NCBI RefSeq assembly: GCF_019931755.1
Contig: NZ_CP082918.1
Span: forward strand, 910,001 to 974,000
Length of the DNA: 64,000 nt
Reading direction: 5' to 3'
Origin: Sutcliffiella horikoshii
Lineage (GTDB): Bacteria > Bacillota > Bacilli > Bacillales > Bacillaceae_I
Under the pieces are notes generated by a model. The model was given only the letters and a program-made list of their open reading frames with translations. It did not search any database and was not told where the DNA came from. Each line of letters starts with the position of its first letter. Position 1 is the first letter of the stretch. Shown piece by piece: positions 52,150-61,612 of the stretch. A program made the position numbers and the translations under genes.

Positions 52150-52809
52150 TCATATCTGTATCTCCAACTTGTCTTCCTGAGCAACAATCATCTCCGCCAC
52201 TTCTCTGGGGGATTTCAACCTAGACTTGTCCTTAATATGATTTGTCTCATCCCAAAATGGCGTGTCCATTCCGCCCATATAGATTGCGATGACATGCACC
52301 TTTCCTTCTAGTTCCTTTTGAAGGCTTTCCGTAAAACCGCGGACTGCAAATTTGCTTGCGACATAGACACTTTCATTCACTTTTCCTTTTTGGCCGGCAG
52401 TGGAGATGATGTTCATAATTTTTGCATCTTCTCTCTTCAATAAATGAGGAAGTAGTTCCTTCGTTAAAAAAATCGTCCCAAGTACGTTCGTCTGAATTGC
52501 TGTTTCAATCTCATCAAAACCTAACTCTGTTAGTGGACCAAAGCAGCCTGCACCTGCATTGTTCAATAAATAATGAACAGTATGCTCTGAAGTGATTTTG
52601 CTTACAGCTTTCTTAACATCTTCAACATCGCTTATATCCATTTGGTAGGCGAAAGCCTTTGCTCCCATAGATTGAATTTGTTCTTTAACAGCTTCTAAAG
52701 GTTCTAATCTTCTGCCTGTCAAAATAATGGTGTGACCTTTTTTCGCGTATGATAGTGCCAATTCTTTGCCGAGGCCTGTACCTGCACCAGTAATCAGTAT
52801 TGTTTGCAT
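52150..52809 (-). CDS. SDR-family oxidoreductase
   Basis: The 219-residue short-chain dehydrogenase has the cofactor motif ITGAGTGLGKELAL, the NNAGAG motif, Ser in IMNIISTAGQKGKV, and the active-site YVASKFAV (Tyr-x3-Lys). The basic TGRR after strand 2 suggests NADP preference. ATG 52809 has AGGTG six bases upstream. It is divergent from yfhH. Substrate unknown. Confidence 0.88.
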   Translation of the reverse strand: MQTILITGAGTGLGKELALSYAKKGHTIILTGRRLEPLEAVKEQIQSMGAKAFAYQMDISDVEDVKKAVSKITSEHTVHYLLNNAGAGCFGPLTELGFDEIETAIQTNVLGTIFLTKELLPHLLKREDAKIMNIISTAGQKGKVNESVYVASKFAVRGFTESLQKELEGKVHVIAIYMGGMDTPFWDETNHIKDKSRLKSPREVAEMIVAQEDKLEIQI

Positions 52810-52893
52810 GTAAATCACCTTTTCATAATAGCTTTTTGTAATGCAAGAATCGTGCTATTCTTATTTTATATAGATTTTTTAGGGGGAAAGCAA

Positions 52894-53238
52894 GTGGAAC
52901 AGGAAAAGCGCTACAGCCAAATGACACCACATGAATTGCATCAGGAAATCGCGACACTAAAAGAAAAGGGGCGAAAGGCGGAACAACTTGGAATTGTAAA
53001 TGAATTTGCCGTGTTGGAACGAAAGATTACGATGGCTAAAGCTTATATGCTAGATCCAGATGACTTTAAATCAGGAGATGTATATGAAATAGAAGGCGAC
53101 CCTGGTGTTCATTTTAAAATTACATATATGAACGGGGTTTTTGCATGGGGACATAGAATGCACGGCGGTACCACCAGCAAGGAAGAAGAAGGGCTGCCAA
53201 TCTCCATGCTTATGAACGAAAAAAGCAAAGAAGCGTAA
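52894..53238 (+). CDS. yfhH: YfhH family protein (DUF1811)
   Basis: The 114-residue protein matches YfhH: RYSQMTPHELHQEIATLKEK, a helical segment KAEQLGIVNEFAVLERKITM, MLDPDDFKSGDVYEIEGD and a small beta domain with FAWGHRMHG. GTG 52894 follows AGGGGGAAAG; upstream ORF sequence has no ribosome site and is rejected. Position next to recX and sspK matches B. subtilis. Function unknown. Confidence 0.85.
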   Translation: MEQEKRYSQMTPHELHQEIATLKEKGRKAEQLGIVNEFAVLERKITMAKAYMLDPDDFKSGDVYEIEGDPGVHFKITYMNGVFAWGHRMHGGTTSKEEEGLPISMLMNEKSKEA

Positions 53239-53261
53239 GGCCTCTTTGCTTTTTTGCTCTG

Positions 53262-53432
53262 TTAAGATCTTTTTCTTGTCTGTACTTCTAAGATCTGGAT
53301 ATTCTGAGCTTGTTGCGTTTCACCGTTTACTTGACGGAACGAGTGCTTGGAATGTGCATTAGGCTGCGGAAACGGATGGTCATTTAACGTAAAAGGATTA
53401 CTGCGTGATGGCTTGTGATTTTGTTTTGCCAT
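53262..53432 (-). CDS. YpzG family small protein
   Basis: The 56-residue protein, too short for many gene callers, begins MAKQNHKPSRSNPF and contains HSKHSFRQVNGETQQAQN. The latter matches the NPKHA-QVNGETQ signature I associate with the YpzG family. TAGGAGGTTGTTATC before the ATG at 53432 is a strong ribosome site. It lies between yfhH and sspK on the spore-protein strand. Function unknown; spore-related expression is a guess. Confidence 0.7.
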   Translation of the reverse strand: MAKQNHKPSRSNPFTLNDHPFPQPNAHSKHSFRQVNGETQQAQNIQILEVQTRKRS

Positions 53433-53513
53433 GATAACAACCTCCTATTAGTTAGGGTAGCTTCGAAATTCATAGCTAAAGCTATAAACACGAAAAAGCC
53501 TAATCCACAAAGT

Positions 53514-53678
53514 TTAGAATGTATCTTCTTCTCTGGCACCAGAAGCACGCATGCGCTCCTGTGGATGCGTATTAATCGTTCCATTAGCACGCTTTGAAGC
53601 ATATTCAGACTTTGCACGACCTTCCCCTTCAAACTTATTGTCGTTAGGGTTTGGAAAGTTTCTCGCTTTGTTCCTCAT
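53514..53678 (-). CDS. sspK: Small acid-soluble spore protein K
   Basis: The 54-residue protein matches Ssp[39 protein letters not shown] and [24 protein letters not shown] precedes the ATG at 53678. Minor SASPs are made in the forespore under sigma-G. Position between yfhH and yfhJ agrees with the B. subtilis order. Confidence 0.9.
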   Translation of the reverse strand: MRNKARNFPNPNDNKFEGEGRAKSEYASKRANGTINTHPQERMRASGAREEDTF

Positions 53679-53811
53679 GCGACTCGCCTCCTCGGTAAGT
53701 GGATGCTGGCGGTGTGGCCCAACACCTATCTTTAATATTGGATTTTAGATGTGATTATATGTAATGATAAGCATAGTGAAATTAAACCAAAACTAAAACG
53801 GAGTGACTTTT

Positions 53812-54081
53812 ATGGAGCAATATTTTGAACGATTGGCAGAACGTCTGATGGAAAAGAATTCTGCATTAACATATGATAAAGCGAGAACCTGGGTGGAGCT
53901 TTTATGGGAAGATTTTGAGAGCTCCTATGCAAAGGCAGGATATGAGTATAAGGGAAAGGACATGACAGAGAGAATGGTCATGCAAATCATTGACCGTCAT
54001 GGAGATAGCCTTCATGAATTCTTTTCAAATAATCCAAAATACAAGCATCTCTTGAATGCGGATGATCATTTGACACATTAA
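53812..54081 (+). CDS. yfhJ: YfhJ (WVELL) family protein
   Basis: The 89-residue acidic helical protein contains the family-defining WVELLWEDFESSYAKAGYEY and a C-terminal NNPKYKHLLNADD. ATG 53812 is preceded by CGGAGTGAC. It ends at a bidirectional terminator facing yfhP. Function unknown. Confidence 0.85.
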   Translation: MEQYFERLAERLMEKNSALTYDKARTWVELLWEDFESSYAKAGYEYKGKDMTERMVMQIIDRHGDSLHEFFSNNPKYKHLLNADDHLTH

Positions 54082-54083
54082 AA

Positions 54084-54117
54084 AACCGCTCGGCCCATCC
54101 TTTGGGCGAGCGGTTTA
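54084..54117. terminator. Bidirectional terminator between yfhJ and yfhP
   Basis: AACCGCTCG and CGAGCGGTT form the main stem; T runs exist on both strands, and the yfhP stop overlaps the end. Confidence 0.85.
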
Positions 54118-55101
54118 GTCTATATTAGGGATGATTTCTAATTTCGTTCGCAACTTTTCCTCGCTAAAAATCCATCCTGTGTAGGAGCTAATGATATTCA
54201 AATCATGATCAAGCTGTACAATGGCCACAAAAGGATAATAATCTTTGCTACGGTACCTGAGATCGATGAACCTAACCTCATAATGATCATCGTATTCTTC
54301 CATTTCCCATCTATATACAGGTGAGAAGGAAAGAAATGCGGAAACATTGTCGTCGAATTTTGCAGCTTCGATAATGGCGTTTTCCGGAAGCGGTACTTTT
54401 TCAAATGTATCATGAATGAAAATCTGATACTTAACCGCTCTTGCTACATAAAAATTGTCTGTAGTTGTAATCGCGAGATGCCATTGATTCCAATAAAGTG
54501 TCGGTGAAATCAAGGTTTGCTTCACACTTGGAATGATTTCCCTCACTTGTTGCAACACTTTTTGCTGCATTCGATATCGCAACACATAATAGGCAATCAA
54601 TATGCCGTAGATCGCCAAGAATGTGTAGCCAGGGTGAAATCCAGCTCCCCAAAGGACAAGTCCGGCGATATGAAATCCAAATATGACGGGATCAAAGGTA
54701 TTAATAATCCCGAGGGCGACCCATCTTTTTGTAAAAGGACGGAGCGCCTGTGTCCCATAAGCGTTGAAAATGTCGACAAAAACATGAAGGATTACCGCTA
54801 TAAATGTCCAAATCCATAAGTAAAGAAAATTAGCTTCTGGAATGAACAAATAAATGGCCGGTGCAATAAGAAGCGGCCAGAGGCACACTGCTGGAATGGA
54901 ATGCGTGATTCCACGGTGATTTCTTATATATGTCGCATTATTTCTGAATTTTAAAATGGTATCCGTGTCAGGAGCCTGTGAACCAATTATTGCTCCAATC
55001 ATGATAGCTGTTGCTGTTTCAGGGCTGCTTGCCACAAACGGATCTATGGTAGCCATGGATCCGATTGCAATACCCATTACAACATGTGTTCCAGTATCCA
55101 A
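54115..55101 (-). CDS. yfhP: Membrane-bound metal-dependent hydrolase YfhP (DUF457)
   Basis: The 328-residue protein has an N-terminal membrane part with five or six helices. DUF457/YdjM signature residues are MDTGTHVVMGIAIGS, IGSQAPDTDTILKF, RNHRGITHSIPAV, and VFVDIFNAYGTQAL. The C-terminal part of about 150 residues is soluble. B. subtilis YfhP is located at the same place. The conserved His and Asp could bind metal; the substrate is unknown. A smaller relative is at 32440. Confidence 0.88.
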   Translation of the reverse strand: MDTGTHVVMGIAIGSMATIDPFVASSPETATAIMIGAIIGSQAPDTDTILKFRNNATYIRNHRGITHSIPAVCLWPLLIAPAIYLFIPEANFLYLWIWTFIAVILHVFVDIFNAYGTQALRPFTKRWVALGIINTFDPVIFGFHIAGLVLWGAGFHPGYTFLAIYGILIAYYVLRYRMQQKVLQQVREIIPSVKQTLISPTLYWNQWHLAITTTDNFYVARAVKYQIFIHDTFEKVPLPENAIIEAAKFDDNVSAFLSFSPVYRWEMEEYDDHYEVRFIDLRYRSKDYYPFVAIVQLDHDLNIISSYTGWIFSEEKLRTKLEIIPNID

Positions 55102-55186
55102 TGGTCGGCCTCCTTCCGGTTTTTTCTTCGAAACGGATGCTTATCTCTTTTCTATTTAGTCTGATGCAAAAGGAGTGTTTTCAAAC

Positions 55187-55504
55187 ATGATAACAAAACA
55201 GTTGCATATTTTCATTCAATATCCTATAAAGGAAACAGTGACTCTTCAATATGAAGAAACGATGCAGCGGGTTCTGCATGCAATGAACCAAATGGGAGCA
55301 AATGATTACCGCTGGACAAAAGCAGGTTCTGAAGAAGGAGCCGCTTATTATCGTGAATCTTTTTTACTTCCAACCGAATCACATTATTTTGCCATGAAAG
55401 CATTGCGAGGTTCACAACAGAGCAACGTTTTTCATGAATTGTCCCAATACATTGATACAGAAGCCGGCGCGGTTGAATATATAGGCTTGAAAATTTCTAG
55501 CTAA
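55187..55504 (+). CDS. Hypothetical protein upstream of mutY
   Basis: The 105-residue protein is predicted alpha/beta with no signal peptide: [20 protein letters not shown] at the start and [19 protein letters not shown] in the middle. AGGAG lies 11 bases before ATG 55187. It ends 17 bp before mutY and is probably co-transcribed with it. No family recognised. Confidence 0.65.
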   Translation: MITKQLHIFIQYPIKETVTLQYEETMQRVLHAMNQMGANDYRWTKAGSEEGAAYYRESFLLPTESHYFAMKALRGSQQSNVFHELSQYIDTEAGAVEYIGLKISS

Positions 55505-55521
55505 AGACATGGAGGTTTATT

Positions 55522-56625
55522 TTGAAAAAAGAAAGTACCCATCACGAACGACTAGATGACTTTGATATATATGGTTTTCAAGATGATTTAATTACTTGGT
55601 TTGAACGGGAGCAACGAGATCTTCCATGGCGTAAGGATCAGGACCCTTATAAAGTATGGGTGTCAGAAATCATGCTCCAGCAGACGAAAGTGGACACAGT
55701 TATCCCTTATTTTAATTCCTTTATAAAACAATTCCCAAACATCCAAAGCTTGGCTGAAGCAGAAGAAGACAGGGTATTAAAGGCTTGGGAAGGACTTGGC
55801 TACTATTCTCGTGCCCGAAATTTGCAAAGTGCCGTAAGAGAGGTTCATGAAAGCTATGGAGGCATTGTCCCGAATACACCTAAGGAGATCTCCACTTTAA
55901 AAGGAGTGGGACCATACACAACAGGAGCTATTCTTAGTATCGCTTATGGTGTCCCAGAACCTGCCGTCGATGGAAATGTCATGCGCGTATTATCTCGGAT
56001 ACTTTTGATTCAAGATGATATTGCCAAGCCAAAGACTCGGAAGGTTTTTGAAGAGGTCATTCGGGATCTTATTTCAAAAGAGAACCCGTCCTTTTTTAAT
56101 CAAGGTTTGATGGAACTCGGTGCAATGGTCTGCACACCAACCTCACCATCCTGTTTGTTGTGTCCGGTCCGCGAACATTGCCGTGCATTTGCAGAAGGAG
56201 TTGAACGAGAACTTCCTGTTAAAACAAAAAAGAAGTCAACGAAGCAGGTAGCGCTAGTTGCAGGAATCTTTAAAGATAAAGATGGCCGGTTTTTGATTCA
56301 TAAGAGACCAAGTGAAGGTTTATTGGCAAACCTTTGGGAGTTCCCTAATTTTGTGAAGGTAGATGAGCTTGGAACGGCGAAGCAGCAGTTACAGCAATTG
56401 ATGAAAACGGAATATGGTTTGAACGTGGCACCAAGCGAATATGTATGCGATATTAAGCATGTTTTTTCTCACTTAGTATGGGATGTGAATGTGTATGTTG
56501 GAAGCTGGGACGGAGAACTTCTAGAGGGAAGTGATCTTGTTGCGGTTACGGCAGAGGAAATGAAGGAGCTTGCCTTTCCTGTATCGCATCAAAACATGTG
56601 GAAAGAATACCTTAAAACAGAGTGA
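55522..56625 (+). CDS. mutY: A/G-specific adenine DNA glycosylase MutY
   Basis: The 367-residue protein has the MutY order: helix-hairpin-helix [12 protein letters not shown] (about residue 126), catalytic Asp in [16 protein letters not shown], the iron-sulfur cluster motif C-x6-C-x2-C-x5-C in [17 protein letters not shown] (about 203-219), and a C-terminal NUDIX-like 8-oxoG-recognition domain. It removes A paired with 8-oxoguanine. The start is TTG 55522 with GGAGG nine bases upstream. Matches B. subtilis yfhQ. Confidence 0.95.
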   Translation: MKKESTHHERLDDFDIYGFQDDLITWFEREQRDLPWRKDQDPYKVWVSEIMLQQTKVDTVIPYFNSFIKQFPNIQSLAEAEEDRVLKAWEGLGYYSRARNLQSAVREVHESYGGIVPNTPKEISTLKGVGPYTTGAILSIAYGVPEPAVDGNVMRVLSRILLIQDDIAKPKTRKVFEEVIRDLISKENPSFFNQGLMELGAMVCTPTSPSCLLCPVREHCRAFAEGVERELPVKTKKKSTKQVALVAGIFKDKDGRFLIHKRPSEGLLANLWEFPNFVKVDELGTAKQQLQQLMKTEYGLNVAPSEYVCDIKHVFSHLVWDVNVYVGSWDGELLEGSDLVAVTAEEMKELAFPVSHQNMWKEYLKTE

Positions 56626-56668
56626 AATTAAGAAGGATCAACCATTAGCGGTTGATCCTTTTGCATGT

Positions 56669-56893
56669 TCAGTCATAACTTATACGGGTTCCATGTGTCC
56701 AATCTGCTTCATGACGCTGAAATCCGCCACGCGCTTCGATTTCTTTCACAATCTCCCTGTGAATGCTTTGTCCCTCTGCATTTAAATAAGGAACCATTTG
56801 TTGCAAGGAATGGTGAAAGTAAGCCAGTTCGCTGTCTTTCCATTCTTTTTTGGAATGCATGGATAATTCGGTCATGTCACGTCCAACGTACAT
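56669..56893 (-). CDS. yfhS: YfhS-like small protein
   Basis: The 74-residue protein reads MYVGRDMTELSMHSKKEWKD, followed by SELAYFHHSLQQMVPYLNAE and a C-terminal HGTRISYD. Its place between mutY and fabL on the minus strand and its length agree with B. subtilis YfhS. AGGAGGCAG precedes the ATG. Function unknown. Confidence 0.75.
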   Translation of the reverse strand: MYVGRDMTELSMHSKKEWKDSELAYFHHSLQQMVPYLNAEGQSIHREIVKEIEARGGFQRHEADWTHGTRISYD

Positions 56894-56962
56894 AGCTTTC
56901 TGCCTCCTTTATGGCAATGTATATGCTGTTATTGTTTGATGAATCAATAAGCCTTATACTGA

Positions 56963-57754
<792 letters not shown>

Positions 57755-57836
57755 AATATACAGAAAATATTTTTTTATTTTTTGTCATAGTTTCCTTTCG
57801 AAATGGTTATCTTAAATTTCGTGGAGGTGATAAACA

Positions 57837-58040
57837 ATGGCAAACAACAACCAACAAAACCAAGCAGGTAAAACAGCTTCTGGTACAAGCGTACAACACG
57901 TGAAACAACAAAATGCTCAACAAAACCAACAACAACAATACGGTGCTGAGTATGCGAGCGAAACTAGCGCGCAACACGTGAAACAACAAAACGCTCAATC
58001 TGCAGCGAAAAAGAACCAACAAAACCAACAACAACAATAA
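57837..58040 (+). CDS. sspE: Gamma-type small acid-soluble spore protein
   Basis: The 67-residue protein is built of Gln- and Asn-rich segments with two repeats around TSVQHVKQQNAQ and TSAQHVKQQNAQSAAKK and the protease-sensitive YGAEYASETSA site between them. This is the gamma-SASP pattern; it is shorter than the 84-residue B. subtilis SspE because the repeats are compact. GGAGGTGATAAAC precedes ATG 57837. It is a storage protein degraded at germination and normally sigma-G dependent. Confidence 0.92.
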   Translation: MANNNQQNQAGKTASGTSVQHVKQQNAQQNQQQQYGAEYASETSAQHVKQQNAQSAAKKNQQNQQQQ

Positions 58041-58054
58041 TTAAGCAATAACAC

Positions 58055-58094
58055 GAAGCACTCCTTATCAAACCGATAGGGAGTGCTTCTTCGT
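58055..58094 (+). terminator. Terminator of sspE
   Basis: GAAGCACTCC-TATC pairs with GATA-GGGAGTGCTTC, followed by TTCGTT. Confidence 0.85.
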
Positions 58095-58116
58095 TGTGGA
58101 GGGCGAAAATCCTTGT

Positions 58117-58133
58117 GGGGTCTGACCCCTTTT
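58117..58133. repeat. GGGGTCTGACCCC palindrome, copy 2
   Basis: GGGGTCTGACCCCTTTT lies 84 bp before copy 3 and matches the element at 19088. Confidence 0.8.
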
Positions 58134-58200
58134 CGTTCGCCAAATTTAGACAAACTCTTCTGAGGTTGCTGCCTTCGACGTTAGGGTTGATTTTCCTGTA

Positions 58201-58217
58201 GGGGTCTGACCCCTTTT
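58201..58217. repeat. GGGGTCTGACCCC palindrome, copy 3
   Basis: GGGGTCTGACCCCTTTT is identical to copy 2. Between sspE and ygaB nothing else coding is seen. Confidence 0.8.
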
Positions 58218-58336
58218 GCAAATTTTTTTGCTCGACAAAACTTCCCTTAGCTCAACATATGTAGTCAAAGGGTTTGGAAGGGTGGGGGAGAATGTTATGG
58301 GTAGAGGGTATGGTATTTGGTAAGGAGGAGGATTTT

Positions 58337-58591
58337 GTGGTGGATAGGTTTGATGTGGCGGTGGCAGAGCAGTTGAAGACGATGGATAGGCTTTTGTTAC
58401 TTCAAGGGGAGATTGAACGGAACGAAAAGGCGATAGAGCAGTTGGAACAGTTGAAGGAAGAAGCAGAAAAGCTGAGAAAGTTGAAAGAGGATATAGAAAA
58501 AATGAAAGAGGAATTGGCGGAAATTCAATTAATTTTTGAAACACAAACAGAAGAGGCAATTAAATCTTTTCATTTGCAAGAGTCTATCTAA
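58337..58591 (+). CDS. ygaB: YgaB-like coiled-coil protein
   Basis: The protein has about 84 residues, highly charged and almost entirely coiled coil: AVAEQLKTMDRLLLLQGEIE, then EQLEQLKEEAEKLRKLKED and AEIQLIFETQTEEAI. The start is GTG at 58337 or 58340 after AAGGAGGAGG. Location between sspE and ygaC and the predicted helices agree with B. subtilis YgaB. Function unknown. Confidence 0.75.
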   Translation: MVDRFDVAVAEQLKTMDRLLLLQGEIERNEKAIEQLEQLKEEAEKLRKLKEDIEKMKEELAEIQLIFETQTEEAIKSFHLQESI

Positions 58592-58760
58592 ACGAATATT
58601 TTCTTATTAAATCAGAGCTTAATTAGAACGGTGGAGCTATCTTCTTTTCATAAAGATGGCTCTTTTGTTTTAAAATCTCACGGGAACCGTTATAATAGTA
58701 GAAAATGGTTTGCTTTTAGCTGAGAAGTGCGGGCATAAAATAGAAAGAAGGGGAAGAGGA

Positions 58761-59291
58761 ATGGGTTGTCCCAAAGAAGGTGAAACAATACAAATACATA
58801 GCTATAAGCACAATGGTCACATTCATAGAGTATGGGATGAAACGACTGTGCTTAAGGGGACGCAAAACCTTGTTATTGGTGGAAACGACAAAACCATTGT
58901 GACAGAGTCGGACGGTAGAACCTGGGTCACAAGAGAACCAGCGATTTGTTATTTTCATGGAAAGCATTGGTTCAATATCATCGGCATGATCAGAGAAGAT
59001 GGAGTGTACTATTATTGCAACATCAGTTCACCCTTTATAGCGGATGATGAAGCGTTGAAATACATAGATTATGACTTGGATATAAAAGTATTCCCGGACA
59101 TGACGTTTATTTTATTGGATGAAGATGAGTACGAGAAACACCGTAAAGAGATGAACTACCCAGAAGTAATTGATAAAATCTTGAAGAGTAATGTTCAAAC
59201 GTTGATCTCATGGATCAGGCAGCGAAAAGGTCCGTTTGCTCCCGACTTTATTGATTTGTGGTACGAGCGATACCTCACTTACCGAGGATAG
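58761..59291 (+). CDS. ygaC: DUF402 family nucleoside tri-/diphosphate phosphatase (YgaC)
   Basis: The 176-residue protein matches the Ntdp/DUF402 family: [65 protein letters not shown] and [13 protein letters not shown] with the metal-binding Asp residues. Staphylococcal relatives hydrolyse NTPs and NDPs. ATG 58761 follows GGGGAAGAGGA. Length equals the B. subtilis protein as I recall. Confidence 0.9.
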   Translation: MGCPKEGETIQIHSYKHNGHIHRVWDETTVLKGTQNLVIGGNDKTIVTESDGRTWVTREPAICYFHGKHWFNIIGMIREDGVYYYCNISSPFIADDEALKYIDYDLDIKVFPDMTFILLDEDEYEKHRKEMNYPEVIDKILKSNVQTLISWIRQRKGPFAPDFIDLWYERYLTYRG

Positions 59292-59299
59292 GTTCATCC

Positions 59300-59338
59300 A
59301 AAAGGCAACTGGTAACTTGATATGCCAGGCCTTTTTTG
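59300..59338 (+). terminator. Terminator of ygaC
   Basis: AAAGGC-CTGG pairs imperfectly with CCAGGCCTTT and is followed by T residues. Confidence 0.65.
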
Positions 59339-59383
59339 TTTTATGGCGAGTTAAAGCACCCTTTAAGTAATGAGTGTTCTCTA

Positions 59384-59510
59384 GCTGTTGATTGGAGCAC
59401 AGGGCGAAGACTCCTGAGGGAGATAGCGGTAGCTTGAGACCCCTGAAGCGTTGTGAGGAGGCTCAAGCACCGCCCCTAGGAAAGCGAAGCCCAGTGCGGA
59501 AATCAACAGC
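59384..59510 (+). repeat. GC-rich interspersed repeat, copy 4
   Basis: GCTGTTGATT and AATCAACAGC ends enclose GAAGACTCCTGAGGGAGATA, GCTTGAGACCCC, GAGGAGGCTCAAGCACCG and AAAGCGAAGCCC. It is about 90 bp before the ABC transporter start. Confidence 0.9.
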
Positions 59511-59597
59511 GGCGTATTTAAGAAATACATACATGTTTCAAATTGAAAAGCGGAAGCTAAATAGAAAGTTAGCAGTCATCATTTGGGAGGAAGTCAA

Positions 59598-61343
59598 TTG
59601 GATAGTATAAAACGGTACATGCAATTTGTGAAACCATACCGGTGGCAAATTGTCGGTACCATCCTTATAGGTATGCTGAAATTCGGGTTGCCATTATTAA
59701 TTCCTTTATTATTGAAATACGTCGTAGATGATATTTTACTTGCCGACGGTCGGTCAGCAGAGGAGAAAACGAACGAGCTGCTCATGATCATGGGGGCAAT
59801 CTTTGTGACCTTTTTGGTGTTAAGACCGCCAATCGAGTACTACAGACAATATTTTGCACAATGGACAGGCAGCAAGGTGCTATATGATTTAAGGGACAAG
59901 TTGTTCGATCATATTCAAAGGCTAAGCTTGCGTTTTTATGCCAACAACCGGGCAGGGGAAGTAATTTCAAGGGTCATCCATGATGTGGAACAGACCAAGA
60001 ATTTTGTCATCACCGGTTTGATGAACTTTTGGCTCGACCTTGCGACCATATTAATTGTCATCATCATTATGTTCCAAGTGGATATCACGTTGACACTTGT
60101 GTCTATCATGTTGTTCCCGTTCTATGGATTCTCGATTAAATACTTTTACAGTCGTCTGCGTCACCTCACAAGGGTGCGTTCACAGGCCCTTGCAGAGGTA
60201 CAAGGGCATTTGCATGAAAGAGTCCAGGGAATGCCTGTCATCCAAAGTATGGCGATTGAGGACTACGAGCAAGAGCAGTTTAAAAAACAGAACACAAACT
60301 TTCTGCAAAAAGCATTGGATCACACTAGCTGGAATGCAAAGACTTTTGCAGTAGTGAATACCATAACGGATATTGCGCCGCTTCTAGTAATCGGCTACGC
60401 GGGCTATCAGGTTATAAATCAGGGACTGACGGTAGGGGAAATGGTCATGTTTGTAGCTTATATTGACCGCCTTTACAATCCTTTGCGCCGATTGATTAAC
60501 TCTTCGACAACATTGACGCAATCCATTGCATCCATGGACAGAGTGTTTGAATTTGTGGATGAAAAATATGATATTACTGATAAGCCGAATGCGGTGGAAT
60601 GTAAGACAGCACGCGGTGAAGTGAGCTTTGAAAATGTTTCTTTTAAATATGAAAAAAATGAAGAGTATGTTTTGAAGAACCTGTCGTTGCAAGTAAGGGA
60701 AGGAGAAACCATTGCCCTAGTCGGGATGAGCGGTGGTGGAAAGTCGACCTTGGTAAGCTTGTTGCCGCGGTTCTATGATGTAACAGAAGGTAAAATCAAG
60801 CTCGATGGAGTGGACATTCGCGATGTTACCGTTCAGTCGTTACGGAAACAAATCGGGATTGTACTTCAGGACAGCATTTTGTTCAGTGATACCGTTCGTG
60901 ATAATATTGCCCTTGGAAAACCGGAGGCAACAATGGATGAGATTATTGAAGCGGCCAAAGCGGCCAATGCTCATGAATTTATCTCGAACTTGCCGGAGGG
61001 CTACGAAACGAAGGTGGGAGAGCGCGGTGTGAAGCTTTCCGGTGGACAGAAACAGCGTGTGGCCATCGCGCGTGTATTCTTAAAAAATCCGCCAATCCTT
61101 GTCATGGATGAAGCAACATCTGCACTTGATCTTGAGAGTGAACATTTGATTCAGGAGTCGCTAGAGCGTTTGGCTGCCAACCGGACAACTTTTGTTGTTG
61201 CCCACCGCCTGTCCACCATCACCCATGCGAGCCGCATTGTGCTGCTTGAGCACGGTGAGATTGTGGAAGTCGGTTCGCATGAAGAATTAATGAGGAAAAA
61301 AGGACACTATTATAATTTGTTTACGATACAAGAGATAAGTTAA
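59598..61343 (+). CDS. ygaD: ABC transporter, fused membrane and ATPase domains (YgaD)
   Basis: The 581-residue half-transporter has six membrane segments in the N-terminal 310 residues and an ATPase domain with Walker A GMSGGGKSTLV, Q-loop IVLQDSILFS, signature LSGGQKQRVAIARV, Walker B ILVMDEATSALD and H-loop VVAHRLSTI. It resembles multidrug/lipid exporters and should act as a dimer. The start is TTG 59598 with GGGAGG seven bases upstream; TTG 59583 would sit before that site. Matches B. subtilis ygaD by position. Confidence 0.92.
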   Translation: MDSIKRYMQFVKPYRWQIVGTILIGMLKFGLPLLIPLLLKYVVDDILLADGRSAEEKTNELLMIMGAIFVTFLVLRPPIEYYRQYFAQWTGSKVLYDLRDKLFDHIQRLSLRFYANNRAGEVISRVIHDVEQTKNFVITGLMNFWLDLATILIVIIIMFQVDITLTLVSIMLFPFYGFSIKYFYSRLRHLTRVRSQALAEVQGHLHERVQGMPVIQSMAIEDYEQEQFKKQNTNFLQKALDHTSWNAKTFAVVNTITDIAPLLVIGYAGYQVINQGLTVGEMVMFVAYIDRLYNPLRRLINSSTTLTQSIASMDRVFEFVDEKYDITDKPNAVECKTARGEVSFENVSFKYEKNEEYVLKNLSLQVREGETIALVGMSGGGKSTLVSLLPRFYDVTEGKIKLDGVDIRDVTVQSLRKQIGIVLQDSILFSDTVRDNIALGKPEATMDEIIEAAKAANAHEFISNLPEGYETKVGERGVKLSGGQKQRVAIARVFLKNPPILVMDEATSALDLESEHLIQESLERLAANRTTFVVAHRLSTITHASRIVLLEHGEIVEVGSHEELMRKKGHYYNLFTIQEIS

Positions 61344-61352
61344 TTTTTGAGA

Positions 61353-61391
61353 GCCAACCTTTAGCAGATCTGCTGGAGGTTGGTTTTTTAT
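61353..61391 (+). terminator. Terminator of ygaD
   Basis: CCAACCTT-AGCAGA pairs with TGCT-AGGTTGG and is followed by six T residues. Confidence 0.88.
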
Positions 61392-61419
61392 TTTTGGGAG
61401 AGGTTTTGTTGTGCGAGAT

Positions 61420-61560
61420 TTCCACCACGTTTTTGAGGGTTCTACCATTTAGAGGCGACCTTCTACCACTTTAGTGGTAATGTTCTACCGTTCACAGCCG
61501 ACCTTCTACATTTCCCTGATTACCTTCTACATTTCCCAAGCCACCTTCGACAATTAAGCA
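61420..61560 (-). repeat. 21-bp periodic array, family with core AAATGTAGAAGG (locus D)
   Basis: On the plus strand TTCCACC, TTCTACC, TTCTACC, TTCTACC, TTCTACA, TTCTACA and TTCGACA begin at 61420, 61440, 61461, 61483, 61504, 61525 and 61546, spaced 20, 21, 22, 21, 21 and 21 bp. This is the reverse complement of the recX-side core. It lies between convergent ygaD and ygaE, past the ygaE terminator. Confidence 0.92.
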
Positions 61561-61569
61561 ATTTTCCCC

Positions 61570-61612
61570 ATAAAAAAACACCTCCCTGCCTTCTAAAAAG
61601 CAGGAAAGTGTC
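61570..61612 (-). terminator. Terminator of ygaE
   Basis: On the minus strand ACAC-TTCCTGC pairs with GGCAGGGA-GTGT and is followed by seven T residues. Confidence 0.82.
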
